DNA of 64,000 nt from Actinoallomurus liliacearum (GTDB lineage Bacteria > Actinomycetota > Actinomycetes > Streptosporangiales > Streptosporangiaceae). How positions within the stretch are numbered: the first letter of the stretch is position 1; every line of letters begins with the position of its first letter. Of the stretch, positions 1 through 7,001 are shown one piece after another. The notes beneath the pieces were generated by a model. That model ran no database searches, was not told the DNA's origin, and worked only from the letters and a program-made list of their open reading frames with translations. Both the position numbers and the translations under genes were made by a program. Location: assembly GCF_039542035.1 (NCBI RefSeq), contig NZ_BAABHJ010000015.1, forward strand, positions 15,297 to 79,296, given 5' to 3'.

Positions 1-1661
1 CTGTTGCCGAACTCCGCCTCCCACAGGCGGCCCTGCGGGTCCCAGGTGATGCCCTGCGGGTTGCGGTGCCCGTAGCTGTAGACGAGCGTGCCGAACGGGT
101 TGCCGGGGGCCGGCTTGCCGTCCGTGGTCATCCGCAGGATCTTGCCGTTCAGGGAGGTCTTGTCCTGCGCGAGGTCCGGCGTCTGCGCCTCGCCGGTGGT
201 GGCGTACAGGTAGCCGTCCGGGCCGAACTTCAGCCGCCCGCCGTTGTGGTAGCGGTTCTTCTTGATGCCCTGGACGAGGACCGTGTAGCCGCTCAGCGAG
301 CTGCCGTCGTAGGTCATCCGGACGATCCGGTTGCCCTCCGAGGCCGTGTGCATGATGTAGACGTAGTGGTCGTTGTTCCAGTTCGGCGAGACCGCGATGC
401 CCAGCAGGCCGCCCTCGCCGTCGGTCGTCATGGCGTTCGGCACGGTGCCGACCTGGGTCTTCGTGCCGCTCTGGGTGAGCTTGAAGACCTTGAAGGAGTC
501 GCGTTCGGTGATCAGCGCGGAGCCGTCCGGCAGCCAGGACATCCCCCAGGGGATCGTCCAGCCGGACGAGACGGTGGTGATGGTCGAGGGCACGCCGCCG
601 CCGGAGGAGGCCCCCGTCTTCACCGTCACCGCGTTGCTCGCGTCGGAGACGTTGTTGCCCGCGTCCTTCGCCTTCACGGTGAACGTGTAGGAGGTGTTCG
701 CGGCCAGGCCGTTGATCGTCGTGGAGGTGGTCTTGACCCCGGTGACGATGGCCGTGCCGCCGCTGTAGACGTCGTAGCCGGTGACGCCCACGTTGTCGGT
801 GGACGCGTCCCAGGCCAGGGAGACGCTGCCGCTCGTCACGCCGGTGGAGCGCAGGTTCGCCGGCGCGGTCGGCGGCTGCGTGTCGTCGGTCGCCGCGGTG
901 GTCACCGTGACGGTGGCGCTGCTGGGCGACACGTTGCCCGCGGCATCCCGCGCGAACACCGTCAGCCGGTACTGCGTCTTCGGCGTCAGCCCGGTGATGG
1001 TCTTGCTCGTCGCGGTGCCGGCGGCCTCGGAGATCTTGTTGCCGTCGTTGTAGATGTCGTAGGCGGCCACGCCGACGTCGTCGGTCGAAGCGTCCCAGGC
1101 GAGTGTGACGCTGTCGCTGGTCACTCCGGTCGAGTGGACGTCGCCCGGGGTGGTCGGCGCCTGGGTGTCGCCGCCCGTCGCGCCGTAGACCTGCAGCTCC
1201 TGCAGGGAGTAGCCGTAGCTGCTGGTGTTCCGGCAGCGCTTCGTGCCGTATACGCGGACGTAACGGCCGCTCGCCTTCAGCCCGGTCAGGTCGTCCGTGC
1301 CGCCGTCGCCGGAGGTCGTCGAGTAGACGTCCGTCCAGGTGGAGTGGTCGCCGGAGGTCTGCACGCGGTACGCCGTGGCGCACGAGGCGTCCCAGGTCAG
1401 CTTGACCTCGCTGATCTGGGCGGTTGCGCCGAGGTCGACGTAGATCCACTGCGGGTCGGAGTCGCGTACGCTCGCCCACCGCGTGGAGGTGTCGCCGTCG
1501 ACGGCGTACTTCGCGGCGTACCCCGATCCGCCTTCCGAGGACGCCGTCGTGGGTTTGTTCTGGCTCAGCAGCACGGGCGCGGCCGCGTGCGCCGAGGAGG
1601 TTGCGATCAACAGCCCGGCGCCGAGCACGCTCGCGCCGAGCCAGGCAAAGGTTTTCTTCAT
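1..1661 (-). CDS. Secreted PQQ/GSDH-family sugar dehydrogenase with discoidin and FN3 modules (3' end outside window)
   Basis: The N-terminus MKKTFAWLGASVLGAGLL...AHA is a Sec signal peptide. It is followed by an F5/8 type C (discoidin) carbohydrate-binding module at about residues 30-160 (WIYVDLGATAQISEVKLTW), two fibronectin type III domains (about 168-255 and 260-345, each with a SLAWDASTD-type core), then the start of a glucose/sorbosone dehydrogenase beta-propeller (WGMSWLPDGSALITERD; NNDHYVYIMHT; YHNGGRLKFGPDGYLYATTGE; YGHRNPQGI). The reading frame continues through base 1, so the C-terminus is missing. The modular layout suggests a secreted enzyme that attaches to polysaccharide and oxidises sugars. 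Substrate and PQQ use are inferred from the family. The start was chosen for the signal peptide and the promoter upstream. Confidence 0.9.
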   Translation of the reverse strand, partial: MKKTFAWLGASVLGAGLLIATSSAHAAAPVLLSQNKPTTASSEGGSGYAAKYAVDGDTSTRWASVRDSDPQWIYVDLGATAQISEVKLTWDASCATAYRVQTSGDHSTWTDVYSTTSGDGGTDDLTGLKASGRYVRVYGTKRCRNTSSYGYSLQELQVYGATGGDTQAPTTPGDVHSTGVTSDSVTLAWDASTDDVGVAAYDIYNDGNKISEAAGTATSKTITGLTPKTQYRLTVFARDAAGNVSPSSATVTVTTAATDDTQPPTAPANLRSTGVTSGSVSLAWDASTDNVGVTGYDVYSGGTAIVTGVKTTSTTINGLAANTSYTFTVKAKDAGNNVSDASNAVTVKTGASSGGGVPSTITTVSSGWTIPWGMSWLPDGSALITERDSFKVFKLTQSGTKTQVGTVPNAMTTDGEGGLLGIAVSPNWNNDHYVYIMHTASEGNRIVRMTYDGSSLSGYTVLVQGIKKNRYHNGGRLKFGPDGYLYATTGEAQTPDLAQDKTSLNGKILRMTTDGKPAPGNPFGTLVYSYGHRNPQGITWDPQGRLWEAEFGN

Positions 1662-1704
1662 GATCCTGCCGCCGCTCTGCGGTAAAGATGGGATCTTTGC
1701 TGGA

Positions 1705-1732
1705 AATCTAACAGCGACTTTTCCGCTGTCAA
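1705..1732 (-). promoter_or_regulatory. Probable sigma-70-type promoter of the sugar dehydrogenase
   Basis: Read on the minus strand, TTGACA (1732-1727) is followed after 16 bp by TAGATT (1710-1705), about 44 bp upstream of the ATG at 1661. The -35 box is a perfect consensus in a locally AT-rich stretch. Transcription has not been tested. Confidence 0.5.
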
Positions 1733-1843
1733 TGGCTTGTTGGATTTTGGTAGATGCAGCTCCACCGGGTGTTCGATTGGTCGTCAGGCGGCCGGACCGA
1801 GGTGTGCCTGTGGGCACATACATCGGATGTATCCACCTGGTCG

Positions 1844-1880
1844 TCGCCCGGCGTGCCTCACACGGAGGCACGCCGGGCGA
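1844..1880 (-). terminator. Hairpin terminator of the chitinase
   Basis: There is a perfect inverted repeat with 16-bp arms (1844-1859 and 1865-1880) and a 5-nt loop. It begins six bases past the chitinase stop codon (1886-1888 on the minus strand). There is no U-tract, which is usual for actinobacterial hairpin terminators. Confidence 0.75.
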
Positions 1881-1885
1881 GAGCG

Positions 1886-2893
1886 TCAGCCCGTGTACTG
1901 GGCGAAGATCTTGGAGTAGGCGTAGGCCGACTGGGAGACGCCGCTGCACGAGTCGCCGGCGCTCTCGCCGGAGCCGCACTTGCGGTCGCGGTTGACGGCC
2001 CAGAAGGTGAGCCGCGCGATGTGATGGCTCTTGGCGTACGACAGGATCGTCTGGAAGTCGCCGGTGGACACGGTCTCGTCGGACTCGTCGGTCTTGCCGT
2101 TCATCGACGAGATCCCGATGTGGGCGTAGGCCTGCGAGTCGCTGTAGCCGTACGCGCTCTTGACGGCGTTCTTCAGCCCGTCCGCGGCGGACGTCGTGGC
2201 GCTGCCCATCGAGCCGCTGTGGCTGCCGAAGTCGAACGGCATGATCGTCCAGCCGTCATTGTCGAGCCCGGCCTTGGCGCCCCGGTTGATCAGCGACTTG
2301 CCGGTGGAGTCCGGGCCGCTGGGGGTCGTGCCGAACGTGATGTACGTCTTGATCCCGGAGTTCTTCGACTTGACGATCTTCAGTGCGTCGATGACCCGCT
2401 GCTGCACCGTCCCGTTGGAGAACTCGGTCGACTCGATGTCGATGTCGATGGCCTTCAGTCCATAGGCGTCGATCACCTTCTGGTACGCCCCGGCGAGGGT
2501 GGAGGCGCTGGAGCAGTGCTCGCCGAGCTTGTTCCCGCTCCAGCCGCCGAACGAGACGACGACGTCGCCGCCCGCGGAGCGGATGGAGTTGATGGCCGTC
2601 TTGTCGGAGCCGGTGAGCGAGCGGCTGCCGTCCCACTTCGGGTTGCAGCCGCCGTCCGACAGGACGAAGGCGAGGGTGAGCCACTTGACACCCGTCGCGG
2701 ACAGCACCGAGGCGGGTGCCTGCGGATTCCCCCAGCCGAGGTACTCGTACGGGGCGACGGCCACGCCGGGGGAGGCGGCGGCGCTTGGGCCCGCGTCGCG
2801 GGCGGCGGGATCGGCGTGGCAGGGCGTGGCGACCATCTGGGCGGCCGTCACGGCGGCGGCGGCGACGAGCAGGGTGCGCGGGGCAATGGGCAT
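1886..2893 (-). CDS. Secreted GH18-family chitinase-like glycoside hydrolase
   Basis: This 335-residue protein has an Ala-rich signal peptide (residues 1-27) and a single compact GH18 barrel with no separate binding module. The SxGG strand is VSFGGWSG (about 113-120). The catalytic DxDxE motif is present as AIDIDIES, with D150, D152 and E154, E154 being the expected proton donor. The sequence resembles single-domain actinobacterial chitinases of the ChiC/ChiD type. A good Shine-Dalgarno GGAAGGAG precedes the ATG. It is divergent from the FadR-type regulator across the palindrome at 2962-3000, and a hairpin terminator follows. Predicted role: extracellular hydrolysis of chitin or a related beta-1,4 GlcNAc polymer. 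Exact substrate not shown. Confidence 0.87.
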   Translation of the reverse strand: MPIAPRTLLVAAAAVTAAQMVATPCHADPAARDAGPSAAASPGVAVAPYEYLGWGNPQAPASVLSATGVKWLTLAFVLSDGGCNPKWDGSRSLTGSDKTAINSIRSAGGDVVVSFGGWSGNKLGEHCSSASTLAGAYQKVIDAYGLKAIDIDIESTEFSNGTVQQRVIDALKIVKSKNSGIKTYITFGTTPSGPDSTGKSLINRGAKAGLDNDGWTIMPFDFGSHSGSMGSATTSAADGLKNAVKSAYGYSDSQAYAHIGISSMNGKTDESDETVSTGDFQTILSYAKSHHIARLTFWAVNRDRKCGSGESAGDSCSGVSQSAYAYSKIFAQYTG

Positions 2894-2961
2894 GGGTCGG
2901 GCTCCTTCCGCCGACGCGGTACGCGGCCCCCGACGCGCTCCCGGCAGGCAATGTCCGAGTA

Positions 2962-3000
2962 ACGGTCATAGGTTAGGAAACCTTCCTAACCTATGACCGT
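2962..3000. promoter_or_regulatory. Long perfect palindrome between chitinase and FadR-type regulator (putative operator)
   Basis: Two perfect 18-bp arms (2962-2979 and 2983-3000) surround a 3-bp centre. The core reads GGTTAGGAA-ACC-TTCCTAACC. It lies 69 bp upstream of the chitinase ATG and 132 bp upstream of the regulator ATG. Length and symmetry fit a dimer or double-dimer operator, probably for sugar-responsive control of the chitinase. I recall similar TTAGGAAA-TTTCCTAA palindromes upstream of secreted hydrolases in streptomycetes, but could not check. The binding protein is unknown; the adjacent FCD regulator is one candidate. Confidence 0.65.
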
Positions 3001-3131
3001 AGATGTCATACCACCCGACGGGCCATGTCAAGCCCCGCCGTGCGGGTGGCCGGTGTGGGCCACATGGCAGGCTGGGAACGCGCGACGATCCGGTGGCGTT
3101 CACCGGAGGGGCCGGTAGGGGAGGGGCGACG

Positions 3132-3803
3132 ATGCCGATCACGGACGACGCGATCGAGAAGATCAAGGGCATGATCGTGTCGGGTGAGCTGCGGCCTGGT
3201 GACCGGCTTCCCAAAGAGGCGGACCTGGCGGCCCAGCTGGGGCTGTCCCGCAACTCCCTGCGGGAGGCCGTCCGGGCACTGTCACTGGTCAGGATCCTCG
3301 ACGTCCGGCAGGGCGACGGCACGTACGTCACCAGCCTCGAGCCGAAGGCGCTGCTCGACGGACTCAGCTTCATCGTCGACCTGCACCACGACAAGACCGT
3401 CCTGGAGTTCTTCGAGGTACGCCGGATTCTCGAGCCCGCCGCCACGGCGCTGGCGGCGCGGCAGATCAGCCTCGAGACCGTCGACGCCCTGCGAGACCAC
3501 CTGGCGAAGGTCACCGACGAGTCCGCCGTGGAGGACCTCGTCGAGAACGACCTGGAGTTCCACCGGCGCATCGCCGAAGCCGCCGGGAACTCCGTCCTGT
3601 ACTCCCTCGTCGACACCCTCTGCGGCCCGACCATCCGGGCGCGCGTGTGGCGCGGGCTCACCCAGGAGGGCGCGCTCCGGCGCACTCTGGACGAGCACCA
3701 CGCCATCCTCGACGCCCTGGCGGCCCGGCAGGCCGAAGTCGCCCACGCCCTGGCCACCGTGCACGTCGCCGGCGTCGAGCAGTGGCTGCGCAAGGCCCTC
3801 TGA
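3132..3803 (+). CDS. FadR-subfamily GntR transcriptional regulator (FCD domain)
   Basis: Starting at ATG 3132, which follows a GGGGAGGGG Shine-Dalgarno, the product is 223 residues. Residues 1-70 form a GntR winged helix (AIEKIKGMIVSGELRPGDRL, PKEADLAAQLGLSRNSLREA, then VRQGDGTYV). Residues about 85-215 form the helical FCD effector domain (FFEVRRILEPAATALAA; LEFHRRIAEAAGNS; DEHHAILDAL) with the His/Asp residues that bind metal in this family. FadR-type regulators usually repress catabolic genes and are released by a carboxylate or sugar acid. The chitinase next door is divergent, so it may be a target, but no ligand can be inferred. Confidence 0.88.
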   Translation: MPITDDAIEKIKGMIVSGELRPGDRLPKEADLAAQLGLSRNSLREAVRALSLVRILDVRQGDGTYVTSLEPKALLDGLSFIVDLHHDKTVLEFFEVRRILEPAATALAARQISLETVDALRDHLAKVTDESAVEDLVENDLEFHRRIAEAAGNSVLYSLVDTLCGPTIRARVWRGLTQEGALRRTLDEHHAILDALAARQAEVAHALATVHVAGVEQWLRKAL

Positions 3804-4048
3804 CCCGCCGCCGCGCCTCCTCCGTACCGGCGTTGAACCCCGCCCCGGGCGGGACCCGTACTGCCTGACGGCTCCACCACCGCCGGCACGCGGGAGGGAT
3901 CACGATGGGACCGCATCGGCACGGCCACGCTCCGTGGGTCCGCACGGCCATGGACGAGTCGGCGTACGCGGCGCGGCACCCGCGATCCGGCCGCCGCGAG
4001 GTCTATCGTTGACCACCGCGCTCCCGACCGTCCCGGAGAACCCCCGCC

Positions 4049-4627
4049 ATGGCATTTCCCGGAGCGCGCGGCAGGACGAAGGCACGGACCTGGTTGCGCG
4101 CGCTGCGCCCGGTGACCGACGCCGACGACGAGCTGATCATCGCTCGGCTGTATCAGGAGTACCACGACCCGCTGCTCGCCTTCGTGATCCGGCACACCGG
4201 CGGGGACCGCCAGTGGGCGGAGGACATCGTGCAGGAGACGATGATCCGCGCGTGGCGCAGCCTCGACCAGCTCGACGCGGAGGCGGCCAGCCTGATGCCT
4301 TGGCTGGCGACGGTCGCCCGCCGTATCGTCATCGACGAGAGGCGCCGCAGAGGAGCACGGCCCCAGGAGGCGGGCGAGGGCCCTCTCGAGAAGCTTCAGA
4401 CCCCGGACGGCATGGAGGATCTGCTGCGCGGCGTGGTCGTGTCCGAGGCGTTGAAGGCGCTCAGCCCCGCGCACCGCGAGGTGCTCACCGAGACGGTCCT
4501 GCGCGACCGCACGGTCAACGAGGCCGCGGAGGTTCTCGGCATCCCCGTCGGAACGGTCAAGTCACGGGTCTACTACGCACTGCGGGCGCTGCGCGTCGTA
4601 CTCGAGGAGATGGGGGTGACGCCGTGA
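4049..4627 (+). CDS. ECF-family RNA polymerase sigma factor (SigL/SigK-like)
   Basis: The product is 192 residues. Sigma region 2 covers about residues 28-95 (IARLYQEYHDPLLAFVIRHT; WAEDIVQETMIRAW; LMPWLATVARRIVID) and region 4 about 125-185 (ALKALSPAHREVLTETVL; VNEAAEVLGIPVGTVKSRVYYAL). The two are joined by a short acidic linker, and there is no extra SnoaL or other domain. The TGA stop overlaps the GTG that opens the cassette at 4624, and the zinc-finger anti-sigma gene follows in the same operon, so the sigma factor is presumably held inactive at the membrane until a surface or redox signal arrives. Confidence 0.9.
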   Translation: MAFPGARGRTKARTWLRALRPVTDADDELIIARLYQEYHDPLLAFVIRHTGGDRQWAEDIVQETMIRAWRSLDQLDAEAASLMPWLATVARRIVIDERRRRGARPQEAGEGPLEKLQTPDGMEDLLRGVVVSEALKALSPAHREVLTETVLRDRTVNEAAEVLGIPVGTVKSRVYYALRALRVVLEEMGVTP

Positions 4628-4695
4628 CCGAGCGGAGCGAGGGAACCGGAGAGCAGCCCCTGCGAGTCGCCCCTCCGACGAAGGAGGGCTCGTGA
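4624..4695 (+). repeat. TERSEG cassette copy 1: 72-nt mini-ORF overlapping both neighbours
   Basis: GTG at 4624 overlaps the sigma-factor stop (GTGA). A 23-codon frame follows that starts VTERSEGTGEQ and ends APPTKEGS, and its TGA (4693-4695) overlaps the GTG at 4692. The last 15 bases carry GACGAAGGAGG, an ideal Shine-Dalgarno for the next start. The same design recurs at 4692-4760 and, on the other strand, at 12257-12328. Whether the peptide is made is unknown; the DNA unit behaves like a dispersed repeat rather than a gene. Confidence 0.8.
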
Positions 4696-4760
4696 CCGAG
4701 CGGAGCGAGGGAGCCGGAAACGCAGCCCCTGCGAGTCGCCCCTCCGACGAAGGAGGACTC
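4692..4760 (+). repeat. TERSEG cassette copy 2, in frame with the anti-sigma factor
   Basis: This tandem copy of the preceding unit is about 85-90% identical. It carries one extra base in the middle, which changes the second half of the peptide (VTERSEGAGNAAP...SDEGGL) and places it in frame with the anti-sigma gene. It again ends with GACGAAGGAGG before GTGACC at 4761. Translation from 4692 would add 23 residues to the anti-sigma factor; initiation at 4761 would not. Confidence 0.8.
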
Positions 4761-5516
4761 GTGACCGGGCGGGGGACTCCTCGGCACACCGACGTCGGCG
4801 CGTACGCCCTGGGCCTGCTCGAAGAGGGCGACCGGCGGGCCTTCGAGACCCACCTCGCCGACTGCCCCGCGTGTTCGACCGAGGCGGCCGACCTGTCCGG
4901 CCTCCGGGACCTGCTGGTCGGCCTCCATCCGGCGCCGGACACAGTGGGGACGGTGGCGGCCGGGCACGGCTCGGCCGGGGCGGGGGACGCCGCGGGCTCC
5001 GCCGACGTCACGAGCCTGCTTCGCCGGCGCGGGGTCGCCGCGCGGCGCCGGCGCCGGGGCACCGCGATCCTGGGGACGGCGGCCGGTCTGGCGCTGCTGG
5101 CGTGCGGGGCCGCCGTCGGCGCCGCCGCGGCCGGGCGCGGCGACGGCACGGTGCTGACGCACGACCACCAGAACCTGCCGGCGGACCTCCTCGGATGGGG
5201 GGAGACGCACGAGGCCGCGAATCCCCGTACCGGCGCGCGCGGCATCGTGGCACTGGAGCGCAAGGCCTGGGGCACGCACGTCGCCCTCGACCTCGGCGAC
5301 ATCCGCGGCCCGCTCACCTGCCGGCTCGTCGCGGTCACCCGGTCGGGGCAGCGGCACGTGGTGACCGAGTGGGCCGTGCCGCCCAGGGGCTACGGCCTGC
5401 CGCGCTCGCCCGACCACCTCCAGGTCCACGGCGGTACGGCCGTCCCGCGCCAGGACCTGGGCAGGTTCGACGTGGAGGTGGAGGGCGGCGGCACCCTCCT
5501 CAGCATCCCCGTCTGA
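4761..5516 (+). CDS. Membrane-anchored zinc-finger (ZAS) anti-sigma factor
   Basis: From GTG 4761 (Shine-Dalgarno AAGGAGG seven bases upstream) the product is 251 residues. An N-terminal anti-sigma domain contains RHTDVGAYALGLL and the zinc motif HLADCPAC (HxxxCxxC). A single transmembrane helix follows (GTAILGTAAGLALLACGAAV), and the extracytoplasmic C-terminal domain ends at VEGGGTLLSIPV. It should sequester the sigma factor encoded immediately upstream, as in the RslA/SigL pair of mycobacteria. The N-terminus is uncertain because a cassette copy lies in frame just before the start. A hairpin terminator follows the stop. Confidence 0.85.
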   Translation: MTGRGTPRHTDVGAYALGLLEEGDRRAFETHLADCPACSTEAADLSGLRDLLVGLHPAPDTVGTVAAGHGSAGAGDAAGSADVTSLLRRRGVAARRRRRGTAILGTAAGLALLACGAAVGAAAAGRGDGTVLTHDHQNLPADLLGWGETHEAANPRTGARGIVALERKAWGTHVALDLGDIRGPLTCRLVAVTRSGQRHVVTEWAVPPRGYGLPRSPDHLQVHGGTAVPRQDLGRFDVEVEGGGTLLSIPV

Positions 5517-5520
5517 CCCG

Positions 5521-5543
5521 CGGGCCCGGCGGGGCCGGGCCCG
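5521..5543. terminator. Bidirectional hairpin between anti-sigma gene and cvnD
   Basis: Perfect 10-bp GC arms (5521-5530 and 5534-5543) around a 3-nt loop sit between the convergent stops at 5516 and 5548, so the hairpin can serve both transcripts. Confidence 0.7.
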
Positions 5544-5547
5544 GTGG

Positions 5548-6147
5548 CTACACCTTGACGGGTCGTTTCTGTTTCCGCGTCTTCATGGCGTGCTGGACGA
5601 GTGTCACCAGGACGTTCTTGCAGGACTCCCTGTCCCGTGCGTCGCACAGCACGATCGGCACGTGCTCCCCGAGGTTGAGCGCCATCTCCACCTCGTCCAG
5701 CTCGAACCGCCGGGCACCGTCGAAGCAGTTCACCGCGACGATGAACGGCGTGCCGCGCCGTTCGAAGTAGTCGACCGCCGGGAAACAGTCGGCGAGCCGC
5801 CGGGTGTCGGCGAGGACGACCGCGCCGAGCGTCCCGAGCGAGATCTCGTCCCACATGAACCAGAATCTCTCCTGGCCGGGCGTGCCGAAGAGGTAGAGCA
5901 CGAACTCATCCTTGATCGTGATGCGCCCGAAGTCCATCGCGACCGTCGTCGTGGCCTTCGCCTCGACTCCCGCGACGTCGTCGACGCCCACGCTCTTGTC
6001 GGTGAGGAGCTCCTCGGTCCGTAGGGGTTTGGTCTCGGAGACGGCGCCGACCAGCGTCGTCTTTCCCGCGCCGAAGCCGCCGGCGACCACTATCTTGATC
6101 GCCTTCGGCAGTCTCCGGCCCCGTCGATCAAAGCGCCTTGAGTCCAT
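5548..6147 (-). CDS. cvnD: Conservon small GTPase CvnD (Ras-like GTP-binding protein)
   Basis: The product is 199 residues. The P-loop GGFGAGKTT (about 24-32) opens a Ras-like G domain, with FGTPGQERFWFMWD as the DxxG-type switch II (TPGQ) and a divergent NKxD position at AVNCFDG. The start overlaps the end of cvnC by 20 bp, the usual arrangement in actinobacterial conservons. In studied conservons CvnD docks with CvnB, CvnC and the CvnA kinase at the membrane in a GPCR-like complex, with the nucleotide state controlling assembly. It is the last gene of the cvnABCD run, next to a terminator. Confidence 0.92.
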   Translation of the reverse strand: MDSRRFDRRGRRLPKAIKIVVAGGFGAGKTTLVGAVSETKPLRTEELLTDKSVGVDDVAGVEAKATTTVAMDFGRITIKDEFVLYLFGTPGQERFWFMWDEISLGTLGAVVLADTRRLADCFPAVDYFERRGTPFIVAVNCFDGARRFELDEVEMALNLGEHVPIVLCDARDRESCKNVLVTLVQHAMKTRKQKRPVKV

Positions 6148-6580
6148 CGATCACCGCCAGGTACAGGTCGTCGTCGTCCGCCAGCTCGGCCTCCGTCTGC
6201 GGGTCCTCGACCGAGATGAGGCCCTTGGCGAGCAGGTCGCCGAGAAGAACGCGGACGGTGACGGTCGGAAGGTTCAGGTGCCCCGCGATCTCGGCCACCG
6301 ACATCGGCTCGTCACAGAGCCGGACGACGGCCTGGTGCTCGGGGTCCAGGCCGAGCTCCGGGGCCGGGGGCAGCCCCGTCGCCACGACCATCGTGATGAG
6401 GTCGAACTCGCCGTGCACCGGTTCCGTGCGGCCGCGGGTCATGACGTACGGACGGACGAGCGGCCCGGCCTGCTCGTCGAGCCATCGTTCGTGGGCGTCC
6501 CCCTCCACGGGGGTGCCTTCGGACGTGGCGTCTGGAACGTTCCTCGGGTCCTGCTCGGACGGGTCGTTGGTCATGGTCAC
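6128..6580 (-). CDS. cvnC: Conservon DUF742 protein CvnC
   Basis: The start was placed at GTG 6580, which overlaps the cvnB stop (GTGA), giving 150 residues; the ATG at 6574 is a close alternative. An acidic disordered N-terminus (to about residue 45) precedes the DUF742 winged-helix domain: GPLVRPYVMTRGRTEP, FDLITMVVAT, HQAVVRLCDEPMSVAEIAGHLNLPTVTVRVLLGDLLAKGLI. The helix-turn-helix look suggests DNA or protein binding. In conservons it acts as the adaptor between the roadblock protein and the GTPase. Confidence 0.9.
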   Translation of the reverse strand: MTMTNDPSEQDPRNVPDATSEGTPVEGDAHERWLDEQAGPLVRPYVMTRGRTEPVHGEFDLITMVVATGLPPAPELGLDPEHQAVVRLCDEPMSVAEIAGHLNLPTVTVRVLLGDLLAKGLISVEDPQTEAELADDDDLYLAVIDGLKAL

Positions 6581-6990
6581 GGCACCGGGTCCGCGGAGCG
6601 GGACGCGGCCGTGAGGTGGTGGCCGAGTCCGGTGACGAGCATCTCCATCTCGTACGCGATCAGGCCGATGTCGGCCTCCTCGCTGCTGAGGACCGCGAGA
6701 CAGGCGCCCTGGCCGGCGACGGTCACGAGGAGGTAGGCCGAGCGCATCTCGACGATGGTCTGGAGCACGGGACCGCCGTCGAAGCGTTCGCCCACCCCCT
6801 TGGCCAGGGACTGGATACCGGCCGCGACCGCGGACAGGTGCTCGGCGTCGTCCTGGTCGAAGTCCTTCGACGCGGCCATGAGCAGGCCGTCGGCGGACAG
6901 GACGATCGCGTGCCTCGCCTCCTTGACGCGCTTGACGAGGTCGTCGAGCAACCAGGCCAGTTCGGCGGGAGGTTCTGTCTTCTGCGCCAC
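6577..6990 (-). CDS. cvnB: Conservon roadblock/LC7-domain protein CvnB
   Basis: The 137 residues make up one roadblock/LC7 domain: LAWLLDDLVKRVKEARHAIVLSADGLLMAASKD, HLSAVAAGIQSLAKGV, YLLVTVAGQGACLAVLSSEEADIGLIAYEM. Such domains dimerise and regulate the partner small GTPase. It starts 12 bp after the cvnA stop and overlaps cvnC by 4 bp, so the four genes are one translationally coupled unit. Confidence 0.92.
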   Translation of the reverse strand: MAQKTEPPAELAWLLDDLVKRVKEARHAIVLSADGLLMAASKDFDQDDAEHLSAVAAGIQSLAKGVGERFDGGPVLQTIVEMRSAYLLVTVAGQGACLAVLSSEEADIGLIAYEMEMLVTGLGHHLTAASRSADPVP

Positions 6991-7001
6991 TACTAGTCCT
7001 T

